A stretch of 64,000 bases of DNA, from contig CAZCGA010000002.1 of the NCBI GenBank assembly GCA_964498075.1, positions 62,001 through 126,000 on the forward strand. Reading direction: 5' to 3'. Positions 8,628 through 17,708 of this stretch are shown here, piece by piece. Each line of letters starts with the position of its first letter. Within the stretch, counting starts at the first letter, position 1. A program made the position numbers and the translations under genes. Below the pieces are notes generated by a model that was not told where the DNA came from, did not search any database, and saw only the letters and a program-made list of their open reading frames with translations. Origin of the DNA: CAZCGA01 sp964498075 (lineage in GTDB: Bacteria > Desulfobacterota > Binatia > HRBIN30).

Positions 8628-9865
8628 TGAGTCAGCTCCGCGAGCTGGTGCACGACACGCGACCGCTGGAAACAGTCATCGCCACGGCGCAACCAGACAT
8701 TGCCGCAATCCTCGATCGCGCGGTGGCGGGCGAAGAGCTCGGATTCGAGGATGGGCTCGCCCTGCTGCACGCGGAAGGCACCGACCTCGCAGCGCTCATT
8801 CGGACGGCCGACTGCATTCGCGCACTCGACGTCGGCCCCGTGGTGACCTACGTGGTGAACCGCAACATCAACTTCACCAACGTCTGCTTCGTCGGCTGCC
8901 AGTTCTGCGGCTTTGCCCGCTTGCGCAAAGATCCGGACGCGCGCACCGATAGCACCGAGCAGCTCCTGTCCAAAGTGCAGGACGCCGTGAATCGTGGGGC
9001 GACCGAGATCTGCATGCAAGGTGGCATCAACCCGGAGATGGACGCCTTCGGCTACCGCGACATGCTGATCTCCATCAAGGCCCATTTCCCGCAGATCCAC
9101 ATCCACGCCTTCTCGCCCATGGAGATCATGTACGGCGCGCGGCGCACCGGGATGAGCTACCACGACTACATCACGATGCTGAAGGATGCCGGGCTCGATA
9201 CCATCCCCGGCACCGCCGCAGAAATCCTCGACGACGAGATCCGCGAAGTCCTCAGCCACAAGAAGGTCGACGTCCGCACTTGGGTGGAGATCATCACTAC
9301 CGCGCACCGCATCGGCGTACCCACCACCTCGACCGTCATGTATGGACACATCGAGAAGCCGGAGCATGTCGTACGGCACCTCGAGCTGCTGCGCTCGATC
9401 CAGAAGGAGACCGGCGGCTTCACCGAGTTCGTCCCGCTGCGGTTCATCCATACCTATACCGCCCTCTACCAGAAGGGGCTGGTCGATCCGCCGCCCAAAG
9501 GGGCCTACGACCTCCGCACGTACGCCGTGTGTCGCCTCATGCTGCGCGGGCACATCAACAACCTGCAGACGTCGTGGGTCAAGCTCGGAACGGAGCTCGC
9601 GCAGCTGTCCCTCGGCGCCGGCGTCAACGACTTCGGCGGGACGTTGATGGAGGAGCAGATCACCAAGTCGGCGGGCGGCGACGCCGGCGAGTATCTTCCC
9701 GTCGACACGATCCGCGCCTTGATCGAAGGCATGGGGCGCATTCCGGAAGAACGCACAACAACTTATGGCAGAGTCTCGGCGCACGCTGCGGACGGAACGA
9801 GTGACCGTGCTGGCTGGGGGAGTGGGCGCGGCGCGCTTCTTACGGGGCCTCAGCTCGCTTCTTGA
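8621..9865 (+). CDS. cofH: FO synthase subunit CofH (radical SAM)
   Basis: 414 residues from the ATG at 8621. It is the partner of CofG and attaches the tyrosine-derived group to the ribitylamino-pyrimidine. The CxxxCxxC motif is CFVGCQFC with Cys89, Cys93 and Cys96. CMQGGINPEM, HAFSPMEI, PGTAAEIL and NNLQTSWVKLG are CofH signatures. The conserved part ends near EERTTTYG. The last 33 or so residues are read out of frame through the start of cofD, giving a 101-base overlap. That tail is low-complexity and probably not conserved. Confidence 0.95.
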   Translation: MLMSQLRELVHDTRPLETVIATAQPDIAAILDRAVAGEELGFEDGLALLHAEGTDLAALIRTADCIRALDVGPVVTYVVNRNINFTNVCFVGCQFCGFARLRKDPDARTDSTEQLLSKVQDAVNRGATEICMQGGINPEMDAFGYRDMLISIKAHFPQIHIHAFSPMEIMYGARRTGMSYHDYITMLKDAGLDTIPGTAAEILDDEIREVLSHKKVDVRTWVEIITTAHRIGVPTTSTVMYGHIEKPEHVVRHLELLRSIQKETGGFTEFVPLRFIHTYTALYQKGLVDPPPKGAYDLRTYAVCRLMLRGHINNLQTSWVKLGTELAQLSLGAGVNDFGGTLMEEQITKSAGGDAGEYLPVDTIRALIEGMGRIPEERTTTYGRVSAHAADGTSDRAGWGSGRGALLTGPQLAS

Positions 9866-10727
9866 TCCGCACTGCCTCACCGTGATCGTCAACACCGGTG
9901 ACGACGAGACCTTCTTCGGGCTCCACGTCTCGCCCGACGTCGACACCGTCTTGTACACCCTGGCGGGTCTGGTGCACCCCGTACAAGGTTGGGGCGTGAC
10001 CAACGACACCTTCACTTGCCTCGGCGCCCTGGGTCGTTTCTACGACGCCACCTGGTTTCGCCTCGGTGACGTCGACCTGGCAACCCACGTCTATCGCACC
10101 GACGCCCTGCGGCGCGGCGCGACCTTGACGGCGATCACCCGAACCATCGCAAACGCGCTTGGCGTGCAGGTCGCGGTGCTCCCGATGAGCGACGCCCCGG
10201 TCCGCACGATCGTCGAGGTCGCCGGTCACGGGCCCCTTCCCTTTCAGCAGTATCTCGTGCGCGGCCGCGGGCGCGGGCGCGTGACCCGCATCACACTGCG
10301 CGGTGCGCGCGCCGCACGGCCGGCGACGGGCACAGTTGCGGCGCTGCGCAAGGCCGACTTCGTGATCATCCCACCGAGCAATCCACTCGTCAGCATCGGC
10401 CCGATCCTGGCGTTGCCCGGCATGCGTCGAGCCCTGCGGACGACTCACGCGCGGGTGGCCGCCATCAGTCCGCTCGTCGCCGGCGCCCCCGTCAAGGGTC
10501 CGCTGCATCGCATGCTCAAAGGTCTCGGACACGAAGTGTCGTCCGTCGGCGTGGCGCGCCTCTATCGCGACTGCGCTGACGTCTTCGTCCTCGACCAACG
10601 CGATGCGGCGCTCGCACCACGGATTGCGGCGCTCGGAATGCGTCCGCTGGTCACCGACACGCTGATGACCAACGCCGCCAAGTCGCGACGGCTGGCAGCA
10701 ACCGTCCTCGCAGAGCTGCGGCAATGA
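9765..10727 (+). CDS. cofD: 2-phospho-L-lactate (or PEP) transferase CofD
   Basis: 320 residues. CofD joins the lactyl- or enolpyruvyl-phospho-guanosine donor to FO, giving F420-0 or its dehydro form. Family motifs are GGVGAARFL at 18-26, NTGDD near 46, and IIPPSNPLVSIGPILA for nucleotide binding. The ATG at 9765 lies 101 bases inside cofH; a GTG near 9801 would shorten the overlap and keeps all motifs. It overlaps cofE by four bases (ATGA). No guanylyltransferase (cofC/fbiD) gene is in the window, so that step must be encoded elsewhere. Confidence 0.95.
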   Translation: MAESRRTLRTERVTVLAGGVGAARFLRGLSSLLDPHCLTVIVNTGDDETFFGLHVSPDVDTVLYTLAGLVHPVQGWGVTNDTFTCLGALGRFYDATWFRLGDVDLATHVYRTDALRRGATLTAITRTIANALGVQVAVLPMSDAPVRTIVEVAGHGPLPFQQYLVRGRGRGRVTRITLRGARAARPATGTVAALRKADFVIIPPSNPLVSIGPILALPGMRRALRTTHARVAAISPLVAGAPVKGPLHRMLKGLGHEVSSVGVARLYRDCADVFVLDQRDAALAPRIAALGMRPLVTDTLMTNAAKSRRLAATVLAELRQ

Positions 10728-11476
10728 CCATCAGCATTACACCGATCACCGGCGTACCCGCGGTCCAACCGGGCAACGACCTCGCCGCCTTGCTCCTGGC
10801 CGGGTGCGATCAGTGCGCGCTTCGACCGGCCGGAGGCGACATCGTCGCCGTGTGTCAAAAGGTGGTATCCAAGGCTGAGGGAAGGATTGCGCGACTCGGC
10901 GAAATTACCGCCTCCCCGTTTGCGCGGGAGATCGCCGCCCAGACAACCGACAAGGACCCGCGCGTCGTGGAAGTGATCCTGCGCGAGACGCACCGCATCA
11001 TCAAAATGGACCGCGGCCATCTCATCGTCGAAACCGGGCCCGGTTGGGTGTGCGCCAACGCCGGCGTCGACGAGTCGAACAGCCTCGGTCTGGACATCGT
11101 GATTCTCCTACCCGAAGATCCGGACGCTTCGGCGCAGCAGCTGCGCGAGGCGTTCCAGCAACGCGCCGGCGCCGATGTCGCCGTGATCATCACCGACACC
11201 TTCGGCCGCCCGTGGCGCGAAGGCCTCGTCGACTTCGCTCTCGGACTGGCGGGCATGGAGGCGCAGCTGGACCTGCGCGGCCAGCACGACCTCACCGGAC
11301 GCGAGCTGCACCACACAGTCATGGCGCAAGCCGATGCGCTGGCCGCTGCCGCCGGGCTGGTGATGCGCAAGGGCGACGGCATCCCGGCAGCACTGATACG
11401 GGGCTACGAATTCACTCCCGCCGACGGCAATGCCAAGAGCCTCATCCGCGCCCGCGAGTTCGATCTATTTCGGTAA
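10724..11476 (+). CDS. cofE: F420-0:gamma-glutamyl ligase CofE
   Basis: 250 residues, the usual size of a single-domain CofE without the C-terminal nitroreductase-like domain of actinobacterial FbiB. It adds gamma-linked glutamates to F420-0 using GTP. Signatures are VVSKAEGR, GWVCANAGVDESN, ITDTFGRPWREG and VMRKGDGIPAALIRGY. The ATG overlaps the cofD stop. The stop region overlaps by 12 bases the stop of the convergent gene at 11465-13618, leaving no room for a terminator. Confidence 0.96.
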   Translation: MTISITPITGVPAVQPGNDLAALLLAGCDQCALRPAGGDIVAVCQKVVSKAEGRIARLGEITASPFAREIAAQTTDKDPRVVEVILRETHRIIKMDRGHLIVETGPGWVCANAGVDESNSLGLDIVILLPEDPDASAQQLREAFQQRAGADVAVIITDTFGRPWREGLVDFALGLAGMEAQLDLRGQHDLTGRELHHTVMAQADALAAAAGLVMRKGDGIPAALIRGYEFTPADGNAKSLIRAREFDLFR

Positions 11477-13618
11477 CGCCGCGAGCTCGACCAAGACGCT
11501 CAATACGCGCCAGTTGCACCCCGTACACCAGATGTCGCCGGCAGCGCGGCGGCCGCGGTAGAGGTGGTGGTAGCCGACCCCGCTGGCGTAGAGGTCGCGG
11601 TTTACGAAGTCCAAAATCCGCAGGGCACGCTCGCGGTACACCGGCTTCTGCGTTGCTTGATGCACTCGAAGCAGCGCGAGCGCCGCGTAACTGTTGGTCG
11701 ATAACGACTCGTAGGCGTTGTCGCCGGTCTGTTCCGAGTTGGCGAAAAATGCGCCGCGCTTCTCGTCCCACAGCGCCTCCAGACCGTTGACCACCGCTTC
11801 CGCCCGCGTGAGATATGACGCCTCGCTCGTCAGCCGGTGCGCTTGCAGCAAGTCGATGATCATCATGGCGTTGGGCAGCAACCAGATGGCGTCGCTCTGC
11901 GGGCGCGCACGGTAGACGCTCCGCTCCGCGTCCCACGCCGCACCGTCCGCTCCTTCAATCAAGCCGCGACCAACCCGCAGCGGCCGCAGCAACCAGCCCA
12001 CGGTCTCGTCATGAAAGCGCTCGGCATAGCGCAGCTGTGTGGCGGCGATCTGCGCGCCGATGACCGTCGGCCCGTAGTCGAAACCGCCGCCGCCTGTCAG
12101 CCAGTCGAGCCAATCGAGGTAGTAGCGATCGGCAACCGCAAGGGCACCGGAGAGCAGCACATAACGGCGCAGCGATCGGGAGGTCAGCGCCGTATCGGCA
12201 GTGTCCGAGTGATCGAGCGCCGCAAGCAACGCCCCGGCCCCGAAAGAGATCTCGTCGAAGTCGCGCGGCCGCGGCCACGCCAGCAGCTTGGCTTGACGCT
12301 GGATGATTTGCGGGGCAATCACCTTGTCCCCCGCGGCCAGCAGCACCTCGGCGGCGTAACCGGGAGCATCGCCGTAGTCGTACGCGAAGTCCCCCGCGCT
12401 CTGCGGCGCGCGCTCGATCAACGTGTGCAACACGCCGTCGAACATCTCGCGGTAGCGGAAGTCGGCCGGCCGCAGCCGCTGCGCCATCTCGTTCACCACC
12501 TGCGCTGACGGCGAGCCGAGCTCGACCGTGGTGCGCATCGGCCGGCGGCCCAGCAGGTTCTCCAAGGGCTGCGTGCTCAGGCTGTCGAGCCAGAGGACGA
12601 GATACGCTACTTGCGCGCTGAGCCCTGCGTCTGACGCGGTGGCCGTGGCCCCACCCCCAGTGGTCAACCAACGCACGATCGCGAGCGCGCGGTCTCGGTA
12701 CTGCGCATCGCCGGTGTCCTTGAAGAGCAGCAGAAACGCGCCGGCGAGGTAGGCGTTGGCACGCGCGTCCTTCCCGCTTTTCTCGGGCGTTGAGAAGTAA
12801 CTGCCGTCACTGTCGTGCATGCCGTCGATCGCTGCAGCCGCGGCGATCGCCGCCGACTCATATTTCGCCAGCTCCTCGTTCTCGTACGCCTTCACCAACG
12901 CGTACATCGCGAGTGCGGTAGGCCACAAGGCGATCTGCTCGTCGCGCGGATCGCGGCGAAACCCTCCCGGCGCCAGTTGCCCGCGCACCAGCAGCTGCTC
13001 GACGATGCGTACGCCGTCGCTGCTCCAGCGGTTGCCGCCGGGGTCCCCGAGATCGAAGTAGTCGCGATACGTGAGCTCGAGGTACGCAAGCCAGGCGCCC
13101 GCACCGATGCTTCCCCAGCCGGACAGACCTGGGCCGCCGGCGAACGTGTCCAGATCCCGCGTGGCGCGTTCCAGGGTGCGCAGGTTACGATCGACCGCTT
13201 TCTTGAGTGTCGGCGTCTCCGTAAACGGCACGCGGCTCTTCGCCGCGTAGAGGCCGAGCGTGCGGAACATGAGCGGCGGCACAGTCCCCTCCGACTCCAG
13301 CGGCGCTGCCAAGCCCAGCAGCGTCTCCGTTCCGACGCTGCGATCCAACAACGGGAAGATCAGTGCCGGTCCCCAAGCACTCAGGTCGCCCTCGATGTTG
13401 CTCCACGCCGGCGTCGTCGAGGCAGCCAGGCGACGCGCATCCGCGAAGAACCGCTGAAACGGCGCCGCGGGTGACGCTGCTGCGAACTGGCGTTGCGCCA
13501 GCGTGACCGTATCGTCCGCGTTTGCGGTCGCGCTCGCGGCACACACAGTCGCGAGCATGCACACACACACGCGCCAACACCCGCGACCCGGCGCGCGGTC
13601 GGCGGTGATGAACCTCAT
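11465..13618 (-). CDS. Secreted (alpha/alpha)-barrel protein, function unknown
   Basis: 717 residues with an N-terminal signal peptide: a basic start, a hydrophobic stretch at about 15-30 and an AxA-type cleavage region near 34. The rest alternates helices with aromatic and glycine-rich turns such as GGFRRDPRDEQIALWPTA, AYLAGAFLLLFKDTG and NSYAALALLRVHQAT. This is the repeating pattern of six-hairpin glycosidases and the related AGE/thioredoxin-domain barrel proteins. It ends in DIWCTGCNWRVL. I cannot assign a substrate or a catalytic acid. It is convergent with cofE and overlaps it by 12 bases. Confidence 0.8.
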   Translation of the reverse strand: MRFITADRAPGRGCWRVCVCMLATVCAASATANADDTVTLAQRQFAAASPAAPFQRFFADARRLAASTTPAWSNIEGDLSAWGPALIFPLLDRSVGTETLLGLAAPLESEGTVPPLMFRTLGLYAAKSRVPFTETPTLKKAVDRNLRTLERATRDLDTFAGGPGLSGWGSIGAGAWLAYLELTYRDYFDLGDPGGNRWSSDGVRIVEQLLVRGQLAPGGFRRDPRDEQIALWPTALAMYALVKAYENEELAKYESAAIAAAAAIDGMHDSDGSYFSTPEKSGKDARANAYLAGAFLLLFKDTGDAQYRDRALAIVRWLTTGGGATATASDAGLSAQVAYLVLWLDSLSTQPLENLLGRRPMRTTVELGSPSAQVVNEMAQRLRPADFRYREMFDGVLHTLIERAPQSAGDFAYDYGDAPGYAAEVLLAAGDKVIAPQIIQRQAKLLAWPRPRDFDEISFGAGALLAALDHSDTADTALTSRSLRRYVLLSGALAVADRYYLDWLDWLTGGGGFDYGPTVIGAQIAATQLRYAERFHDETVGWLLRPLRVGRGLIEGADGAAWDAERSVYRARPQSDAIWLLPNAMMIIDLLQAHRLTSEASYLTRAEAVVNGLEALWDEKRGAFFANSEQTGDNAYESLSTNSYAALALLRVHQATQKPVYRERALRILDFVNRDLYASGVGYHHLYRGRRAAGDIWCTGCNWRVLSVLVELAALPK

Positions 13619-13665
13619 GCCGCCCTTATACGCGACTCGCCGGCCTGTTGGGGAGTCCGAGGGTT

Positions 13666-13752
13666 CCCCTCCTTACCAAGGAGGGGTCAGGGGAGGTCTT
13701 GCAACGGCGCGTCAGTAACCTCCCCCTGGCCCCCTCCTTGGTAAGGAGGGGG
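13666..13752. repeat. REPIN-like double palindrome, copy 1
   Basis: Two near-identical palindromes, centred on TCCTTACCAAGGA (13666-13686) and TCCTTGGTAAGGA (13730-13752), are themselves inverted relative to each other around a roughly 20-base core. The unit is about 87 bp. A second copy in opposite orientation lies at 17503-17588. It sits between a convergent-side gene end and the broken surface gene. Confidence 0.85.
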
Positions 13753-13832
13753 TTCATTGGCCCAACAGACCAGCGCCACAGCGCTGGTCCGAATCTCGGG
13801 ACGAACGGTTCTGGACGCCGGTTCCAATTTCC

Positions 13833-15541
13833 TCATGGCTGAGCGCAGCTGAGGCGCAACTGTGAAAGTCGTCGTTGCGGCCGGGGCAGGCGGTGGTCAA
13901 ACGACCGTACCCTGATCGTTTGGGCGTTGAGCCGGCGGTCGCGCCGTCCCGCCGGGAGTTCCAGTTCCAGCTCCACAGGCGCGCTGCAGAAGTTCTTCTG
14001 AGTTGCACTGAGCGGCACGCGGTTGGTGTATCCGGCCTGTGGGCTGTTCGGATCGAGAAGATGCGTGAGGGCACCCTGAATCTTCGCCTCATTGCCGGCG
14101 GCCAGCGCCGCCCCGGCTGGCACTCGGTAGAACCGCCGCTTCGTGGGCAACACCTGCACCGAGGCGACGCCGTCGTTTGAACAGGCGGACAGGTTGGAAT
14201 CGTCGTTGTTCACGCACACCACAACGTCGAAGCGGCAGTAGCCCTGGGTGGGCTCAAAGTCGCAGCTGGAGTCTTGATCGCGGCAAACCTGATGGAAGCT
14301 GGGCAAGCCGAAGCGGTCCGGTGGATTGTTGGGATTCACCACGTACCATTCGACCTGACAGGCGTTGTGGTCGCGCCGCAGTTTCGAGCGGTCGCCACGG
14401 ATCAACACGCCGCTCGCCGTGTACCGGCAACTCGCCGGACAACTGTCACCCGACACCTGGTTACCGTCGTCGCATTCCTCGCCGATCTCCCGGACGCCGT
14501 TGCCACACACCGGGCGCGCGGCAAAGGTCCAGACGCTCGCAGTCGACGTCAGCACGGTGATCTCCACGTCACCATCACTGAGCAGCGCCCGGTTCGACAC
14601 GCATGGATCAGGCGAAGCGACGCCGCTGGTGCCAGCGCATGCCGGTACCAATACGCCGTCCTTGAATATTTCGATGCCGTCCTGGTCGACGCCGGGCGGA
14701 ATTTGTGAAGCGTCGATCAGGAACATCAGCACGAGCGGAATGTCGGAAGTGGCCGCAGGGGCCGAGATGATCACCTGCTGGCCGACGAAAGCGAAGCCAG
14801 TCGGCGGCGCGCCGCCGGCGACGCTTTCGGTGATCGAGATGGTTCCTGCCTCTGGCGAGGTCACGGCCGTCTGCACGGGTTCCGTTGGTGTAGCCCCGTG
14901 GTTGGCCGTGTCAGTGGTAACCGTCCCGCCCGCGTCAACCGTGCCGGTCACGCAGCGCGCCGCCACACATACGCCGGCCATACACGCGTCCGGTTCGCTG
15001 CAGGCGTTGCCGGCGTCACACACTGCTCCGTCCGCTGCTGCCGGATTCGAGCAGACACCCGTAGCGGGATCGCATGTGCCCGCCACATGGCACTGGTCGA
15101 GTGGGTTGCAGACGACGGGGCTCCCAATGCAGCGTCCGCTCCCGTCGCACTGGTCCGTTTGGGTGCACGCATTGCCATCGTTACAGCTCATTCCAGCGCC
15201 AACGGGAGTACAAACAGACGGCTGGCCCGCGCATGTGTAACACGGCTCGATCTGACATCTCGAACTGCAGCCGTCACCATCCACGGAATTTCCGTCGTCG
15301 CACTGCTCGCCGGGCTCGACGATACCGTTGTTACTGCAAATGAAGATCCGGAACACCGTGCCGAAGCCGGAGTTCCCACCACGCCAGGTGTGCCATACAA
15401 AGCCCCGTCGCTGCCTTGAATCAGCCCAGCATAAGGAACTGCCCCGTCACCACCGCTGAAGTTGTGAAGCGTCGTGAGGGCCTGGGTGTTCGGGTCCAGC
15501 CGGAACACCGTGCCGTCAGTGGAATGCTGGTGATCGCGCCT
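13833..15541 (-). pseudogene. Broken surface-protein gene: GloVer-type repeat, DUF4215 and cysteine module
   Basis: The reading starts right after the TAG of the upstream gene (15548-15550), in the same frame, with one GTVFRLDP...LTTLHNFSGGDGA...GSDGALYGT repeat of the kind found in choice-of-anchor 'GloVer' repeat proteins. The frame then shifts near 15375-15395 and continues as GTVFRIFICSNNG, followed by a DUF4215-type GEQCDDGNSVDGDGC repeat, more cysteine pairs, a second CGNGVREIGEECDDGN repeat and a C-terminal cysteine module. There is no signal peptide or natural start. The stretch from 15356 down to 13833 (507 codons) is open. It is a 5'-truncated, frameshifted remnant, or less likely an assembly chimera. 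Confidence 0.75.
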
Positions 15542-15547
15542 GGTTTC

Positions 15548-17167
15548 CTATTGCACCTCATACGCGCCGATGTCGACATGGGCACCGGCTTTACGCGGCA
15601 GCCCGCGTTGATCGGTGCTGAGATTGTCCGGCGGCGCGGTGACGGCATCGTCACCAGCATCGATCGCCGGGCTCCGTGCTGTGCATGCCGGGTGCGGCAT
15701 CTCCGCCCCGCTGCACAAGGCCAGTGTCTGGGTGGAGCCGCCGTAATTTCTCCTGGGAGCCAGCTGCGGGTTGGTGTTGAGCAGATCGCTGCCGCCGTCC
15801 GAGAAGCAGGTGTCGTCGTCGCTGATGTTCTGCCCACCCGAGTAGGTACCCCCGTCCTCGCAATTTCCTCCCAACCCACTCGCCGCAATGATGCTGTTGG
15901 TCACGAGCACGTTGCCGCTGATGCCGCCACCAGCGCCAACAGTATCATACAGTGTGCGACTATTAACGATGTTGTGACTGAGTGTGCAGTTGGTCACGAT
16001 CGTGTTGCCGTCTGCGTCGATGCCGCCGCCATAGACAAACGCGTGCGCGCCCGCGATCACAGAGTTGCCGACGAGCGTGCAGTTGGTGAGCGTACAATCA
16101 TTGCCGTTACTGATGCCACCGCCCCGGCCCGAGGATTCGTACCCGCCGATGACCGAGTTGCCGACGAGCGTGCAGTTGGTGAGGGTGGCGCTGCCGCTAT
16201 TGTCGATCCCGCCCCCGCCGCCGTATCCGAAGATCACGCCGCTCGCTACCAAGTTGTAGCCGATCGTGCAGTCATTCAGGATCGCGGTCCCCTGGTTTTC
16301 AATGCCGCCGCCAAAGGCGTAGCCGCTATCGCCCGAGTTAACCTTGTACGCCACGTGACATTGGTTCGAATTGATGGTGCAGTGGCTCAGGGTCATGGTG
16401 CCGTAGTTGCTGATAGCTCCACCCATTGGCCACCCGACGGGCTGCGCGGAGCCGCCGAGAGCTTTGTTGCCACTCAGGCGACAATCGGTGAGAGTCAACG
16501 TTCCCGTGCTGCCGTTGTAGATGGCGCCGCCTTCGCCGATTGCAAGATGTTCGCGGCCTCCGGCTAGGTTGCGGGTCACGCTGCAGTCATTGAGGGTGAG
16601 GCTCCCCGCATTATAGATTGCGCCGCCCGCGCCAGAGTCGTTGCCGGTGCCGTCCGGGCGGGCCGTGTTGCGGGTCAGGGTGCAGTTGGTCAGGGTGAGC
16701 ATCGCTCCTTGGTCCACCAAGACCCCTCCACCAACGAAAACCCCTCCACCACTGTCGGCACCCCGACCGCGACGGATCGTCAGGTCGGATATGTTTGTGG
16801 TGCCGGCCGCGATCTCGAAGACGCGCGTCCTATTGCGTCCGTTGATGCCCAGTGAGCCGCTGCCCGGTCCTGTGATGGTCACCGTCTGCCTAATGAGCAG
16901 ACCGCCTAATGTGGAGCGGAGGCGGATCGACGCTGGTAGTGTGAGGTTGAATGCGATGGTGTCGCCGGTGCCGGTTCCGGCCGTGCAGTCCCCGCTGGTT
17001 ATATCCGCCGCTAGGTTCACGTTCGCGATCGCCTCGCGCAATGTGCAGTGGCCATCACCAGCGGTTAGATTGTCTGCAGTTGTATTCACGTTGATCATTG
17101 CCCCGAATGCAAGCGTGGCGGTGCAGGCTACGATTGTGACGCTGCCGCAGCAGCGAAGTGTTTTCAT
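15548..17167 (-). CDS. Secreted parallel beta-helix protein with CSLREA and choice-of-anchor Q regions
   Basis: 539 residues from the ATG at 17165-17167, which follows a purine-rich GGGGGGAAGAAG stretch; an ATG six codons earlier is possible. A signal peptide covers about residues 1-23. DGHCTLREAI near residue 40 is the CSLREA motif. The middle consists of many LTNCTLxxN-type turns, the repeats of a right-handed beta-helix like polymorphic outer-membrane proteins. The C-terminus has SPAIDAGD...TDQRGLPR...DIGAYE, the choice-of-anchor Q signature. It is probably exported and surface exposed; no catalytic residues can be assigned. Confidence 0.9.
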   Translation of the reverse strand: MKTLRCCGSVTIVACTATLAFGAMINVNTTADNLTAGDGHCTLREAIANVNLAADITSGDCTAGTGTGDTIAFNLTLPASIRLRSTLGGLLIRQTVTITGPGSGSLGINGRNRTRVFEIAAGTTNISDLTIRRGRGADSGGGVFVGGGVLVDQGAMLTLTNCTLTRNTARPDGTGNDSGAGGAIYNAGSLTLNDCSVTRNLAGGREHLAIGEGGAIYNGSTGTLTLTDCRLSGNKALGGSAQPVGWPMGGAISNYGTMTLSHCTINSNQCHVAYKVNSGDSGYAFGGGIENQGTAILNDCTIGYNLVASGVIFGYGGGGGIDNSGSATLTNCTLVGNSVIGGYESSGRGGGISNGNDCTLTNCTLVGNSVIAGAHAFVYGGGIDADGNTIVTNCTLSHNIVNSRTLYDTVGAGGGISGNVLVTNSIIAASGLGGNCEDGGTYSGGQNISDDDTCFSDGGSDLLNTNPQLAPRRNYGGSTQTLALCSGAEMPHPACTARSPAIDAGDDAVTAPPDNLSTDQRGLPRKAGAHVDIGAYEVQ

Positions 17168-17216
17168 TTGGCTTCTTCCCCCCACGCAGCCGCTTCGTGT
17201 GGCCGTCGCTCCATCG

Positions 17217-17246
17217 AGTTATCGTGCAGCCTGCGAGCCTTGTCAA
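17217..17246 (-). promoter_or_regulatory. Candidate promoter of the beta-helix gene
   Basis: On the minus strand TTGACA (17241-17246) and ATAACT (17217-17222) are 18 bases apart, about 50 bases before the ATG at 17167. The rest of the 541-base gap to 17708 holds the REPIN-like copy and no other gene I can support. Confidence 0.4.
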
Positions 17247-17502
17247 GAAACTGGTGTTGGGACCTGTCATACCTCCGCAGCGTGCTAGGCGGGTCGTACC
17301 ACATCTAGGACAAAAGAATCTATACGTGGGTATACCGACCGGATGGAGCGCCGCACGTCGGCCCAAGGCGATGGCGCGCGGCTCTTCCACCGCCTTTGAG
17401 TACACCGACACCACCCCCTCCGCGAGATCAGCATCATTCTGCGCCAGCAGCGGGTCAGTCGGTAGGGCGTGGGACGCGCGCCTATCTTGAAGGGGCCCCT
17501 GG

Positions 17503-17588
17503 CCCCCTCCTTACCAAGGAGGGGGCCAGGGGGAGGTTGCTGACGCGACGCTGCAAACCTCCCCTTACCCCTCCTTGGTAAGGAGGGG
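17503..17588. repeat. REPIN-like double palindrome, copy 2 (inverted relative to copy 1)
   Basis: This is the reverse complement of 13666-13752 with only a few differences. Palindromes lie at 17503-17525 and 17568-17588 around the core TGACGCGACGCTGC (TGACGCGCCGTTGC in copy 1). Together the two copies bracket the two surface-protein genes. Confidence 0.85.
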
Positions 17589-17708
17589 AGCGCTTGACGA
17601 ACCGTTCATTGGTAGTGTGCCGCCGCGGCGTGAGCTGCCGCACGCGCGGCGCCCCGCGACCAAAGCGCAAGCGTGGCTTGCGCACTCCATAGGCACGACG
17701 GCCTGCCG

